A DNA stretch of 13,596 nt from the NCBI GenBank assembly GCA_964618895.1, contig CAZUDO010000089.1:1-13596 (forward strand), read 5' to 3'. The notes beneath the pieces are model-generated. The model had not been told where the DNA came from. It worked only from the letters and a program-made list of their open reading frames with translations, and made no database searches. Both the position numbers and the translations under genes were made by a program. This DNA comes from CAZUDO01 sp964618895. Its GTDB lineage: Bacteria; Desulfobacterota; Binatia; DP-6. This document shows positions 11,853-13,596 of this stretch, piece by piece (the stretch's first letter is position 1; each line of letters starts with the position of its first letter).

Positions 11853-13596
11853 CCTTCGATCCGGCGCGCGATCACCTCGCGCGGCCGGGCACCGGACGCC
11901 GGCGTGACGACCCCCTCACGCTCCATGCGCTCGATCATCCGGGCGGCCCGGTTGTAGCCGACCCGCAGCCGGCGCTGCAGCCAGGAGATCGACGCCTGGC
12001 GGTGCTCCGTGACCATCTGCACCGCCACGTCGTACATCTCGTCCGACAGATCCTCGTCCTCGCCCTGGCCGTCCTCGTCGTCGCCGCCCTCGAGCAACTC
12101 CATCTCGTAGCGCGGCTGCTCCTGGCGCTTGATGAAGTCGACGGCGCGGTGCACGTCGGCGTCCGACACGAAGGCGCCGTGCAGGCGTTGCACGCGCGCC
12201 GTGCCCGGCGGCAGGAACAGCATGTCGCCTTCTCCGAGGAGGCGTTCGGCGCCGATCGCATCCAGGATGGTGCGCGAATCGACGCGTGAGGTGACCTGGA
12301 AGGAGATACGGGCCGGGAAGTTCGCTTTGATCAGGCCCGTGATGACGTCCACCGACGGTCGCTGCGTGGCCAGGATGAGGTGGATGCCGGCGGCGCGTGC
12401 CTTCTGTGCCAGGCGCGTGATCGACTCTTCGATCTCCCGGCCGACGGTCATCATGAGGTCGGCCAGCTCGTCGACGATGATGACGATGCGCGGCAGATGG
12501 CGATGCGTCAACGGCTTGCCCTTGGCCTCGTCCGCCGACACCAGCCCGGTGTCGCCCGCCACCGGCGCCGCCTCGGGCGGGTGCTCGCGCACCAGCTGAT
12601 TATAGCTGTCGATGTTGCGCACGCCCTTCTCGTGCAGCAGGCAGTAGCGTGCGTCCATCTCGCGGATGACGTTGGCGAGCGCAGCGGCGGCTTTCTTGGG
12701 TTCGGTGACCACCGGCACGAGGAGATGCGGGATGTCCTCGTAGATGGAGAGCTCGAGCATCTTCGGATCGATCATGATGAAGCGCACGTCACGCGGCGAG
12801 CTCTTGAACAGGATGCTCATGATCATGGCGTTCATCGATACCGACTTGCCCATGCCGGTGGCGCCCGCGACCAGCACGTGCGGCATGCGTGCCAGATCGG
12901 CCACGCACACGTTGCCGGTGGTGTCCTTGCCGAGCGCGATCGTCAGCTTGGACCCGGCCCGCTGGTAGTCGTCGCTGGCGAGCAGGTCGCGGATGAACAC
13001 TTTCTCGCGGCGCGGGTTCGACACCTCGATCCCCACTACCGGCTTGCCCGGAATGGGCGCCAGGATGCGGATGGAGAGCGCACGCAGCGCCATGGACAGG
13101 TCGTCGGCCAGGGTCACGATGCGCGTGACCTTGACGCCCGGCGCCGGCTCGAACTCGAAGGTGGTGATCACCGGGCCCGGCCGGACGGCGACCACCTTGC
13201 CGACCACCCCGAAGTCCGCGAGCTTGGTCTCGAGAATGCGCGAGCTGGCGAGCAGCGCCGCCTCGTCGAGTGGCTGCACCGTCTGCACCGGCGGGTCGAG
13301 CATCGTCAGCGGGGGCAAGCGGTAGGTATCGGGCGCGAACAGCTCCTCCTGCACTTCGGGCCGTCGCCCGCGCTTGGCGCCAGCGGGGCGCTCGGGCTTG
13401 CGCTCGGGCTCGCGGATGATGGGCGGCGGCCGGTCGTCGGCGATCTCCGTCGCCGCGCCGGCCAGCGCGTCATCGAGTGCGTCGTCGAGCAGGATGGGAG
13501 CCGGTGCGGAGCGGGACCCCCCGGGGCGCCGGCCCGCCGGCGCCGGCTGCCGGCCCCGGCGCGCGCGCGCCCAGGCCGCGCGCGCCACCGCGTCGG
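11849..13596 (-). CDS. ftsK: DNA translocase FtsK (C-terminal part, cut by window edge)
   Basis: About 580 codons of FtsK/SpoIIIE, the septal ATP-driven DNA pump that aligns chromosome termini for XerCD resolution. The frame stays open to the right edge, so the N-terminal membrane domain lies outside; a GTG near 13588 is only internal. From its N-terminal side there is a charged Arg/Pro-rich linker (13596 to about 13330). The alpha domain follows, with YRLPPLTMLDPP, GPVITTFEFEPAPGVKVTRI and VGIEVSNPRREKV. The motor has Walker A GATGMGKS (12842-12865) and Walker B IVIIVDELADLMM, then LATQRPSVDVITGLIKANFP and the SRVDSRTILD segment. The end is a winged-helix gamma domain (SISWLQRRLRVGYNRAARMI) that reads KOPS-type sites. 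An acidic insert (GDDEDGQGEDEDLSDEM) precedes gamma. It heads the operon and overlaps lolA by four bases. Confidence 0.95.
   Translation of the reverse strand, partial: DAVARAAWARARRGRQPAPAGRRPGGSRSAPAPILLDDALDDALAGAATEIADDRPPPIIREPERKPERPAGAKRGRRPEVQEELFAPDTYRLPPLTMLDPPVQTVQPLDEAALLASSRILETKLADFGVVGKVVAVRPGPVITTFEFEPAPGVKVTRIVTLADDLSMALRALSIRILAPIPGKPVVGIEVSNPRREKVFIRDLLASDDYQRAGSKLTIALGKDTTGNVCVADLARMPHVLVAGATGMGKSVSMNAMIMSILFKSSPRDVRFIMIDPKMLELSIYEDIPHLLVPVVTEPKKAAAALANVIREMDARYCLLHEKGVRNIDSYNQLVREHPPEAAPVAGDTGLVSADEAKGKPLTHRHLPRIVIIVDELADLMMTVGREIEESITRLAQKARAAGIHLILATQRPSVDVITGLIKANFPARISFQVTSRVDSRTILDAIGAERLLGEGDMLFLPPGTARVQRLHGAFVSDADVHRAVDFIKRQEQPRYEMELLEGGDDEDGQGEDEDLSDEMYDVAVQMVTEHRQASISWLQRRLRVGYNRAARMIERMEREGVVTPASGARPREVIARRIEG

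Overview
The window is GC-rich throughout, and real genes use G or C at almost every third codon position. LolA together with the order ftsK-lolA-yajQ-rimO-dksA points to a Gram-negative bacterium. The secreted beta-propeller and PxKF-type proteins fit an uncultured deltaproteobacterium-like lineage (Myxococcota, Desulfobacterota or Binatota type). That placement is inference, because no rRNA or species marker is present.

Bases 1-2000 are a gene graveyard. On the minus strand lies what reads as the 3' end of a group II intron: domain V, domain VI and an AY 3' end, with its reverse transcriptase almost wholly deleted. An intact HigB/HigA toxin-antitoxin pair follows, with a palindromic control region. 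Next comes a truncated zinc-ribbon, transposase-like fragment. Last is a minus-strand pseudogene of a secreted protein that keeps its ribosome binding site and signal peptide but carries frameshifts, a TGG-to-TAG stop and an apparent internal deletion.

Bases 2260-6755 hold two tightly linked plus-strand genes for exported proteins. The first is a 1047-residue fusion of a GH5-like glycoside hydrolase, seven TolB/PD40-type propeller repeats, a beta-rich module and a C-terminal PxKF-like domain. The second, 11 bases later, is a 446-residue Ca-binding-loop, Cys-rich surface protein. Beyond its stop is a short relic of a paralogue of that second protein, then a strong hairpin before the convergent glycerate kinase gene.

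Bases 6894-8803 hold a divergent pair: a GckA/MOFRL glycerate 2-kinase (minus) and a Yip1-like membrane protein (plus) whose promoter suggests a leaderless mRNA.

Bases 8805-13596 form a compact minus-strand housekeeping operon: ftsK (cut by the window edge), lolA, yajQ, rimO and a DksA-like regulator. It combines chromosome segregation, lipoprotein transport, nucleotide-signal binding, ribosomal protein S12 modification and transcription control. The most unusual items are the GH5-propeller-PxKF fusion with its partner, and the layered relics of mobile and secreted genes upstream.
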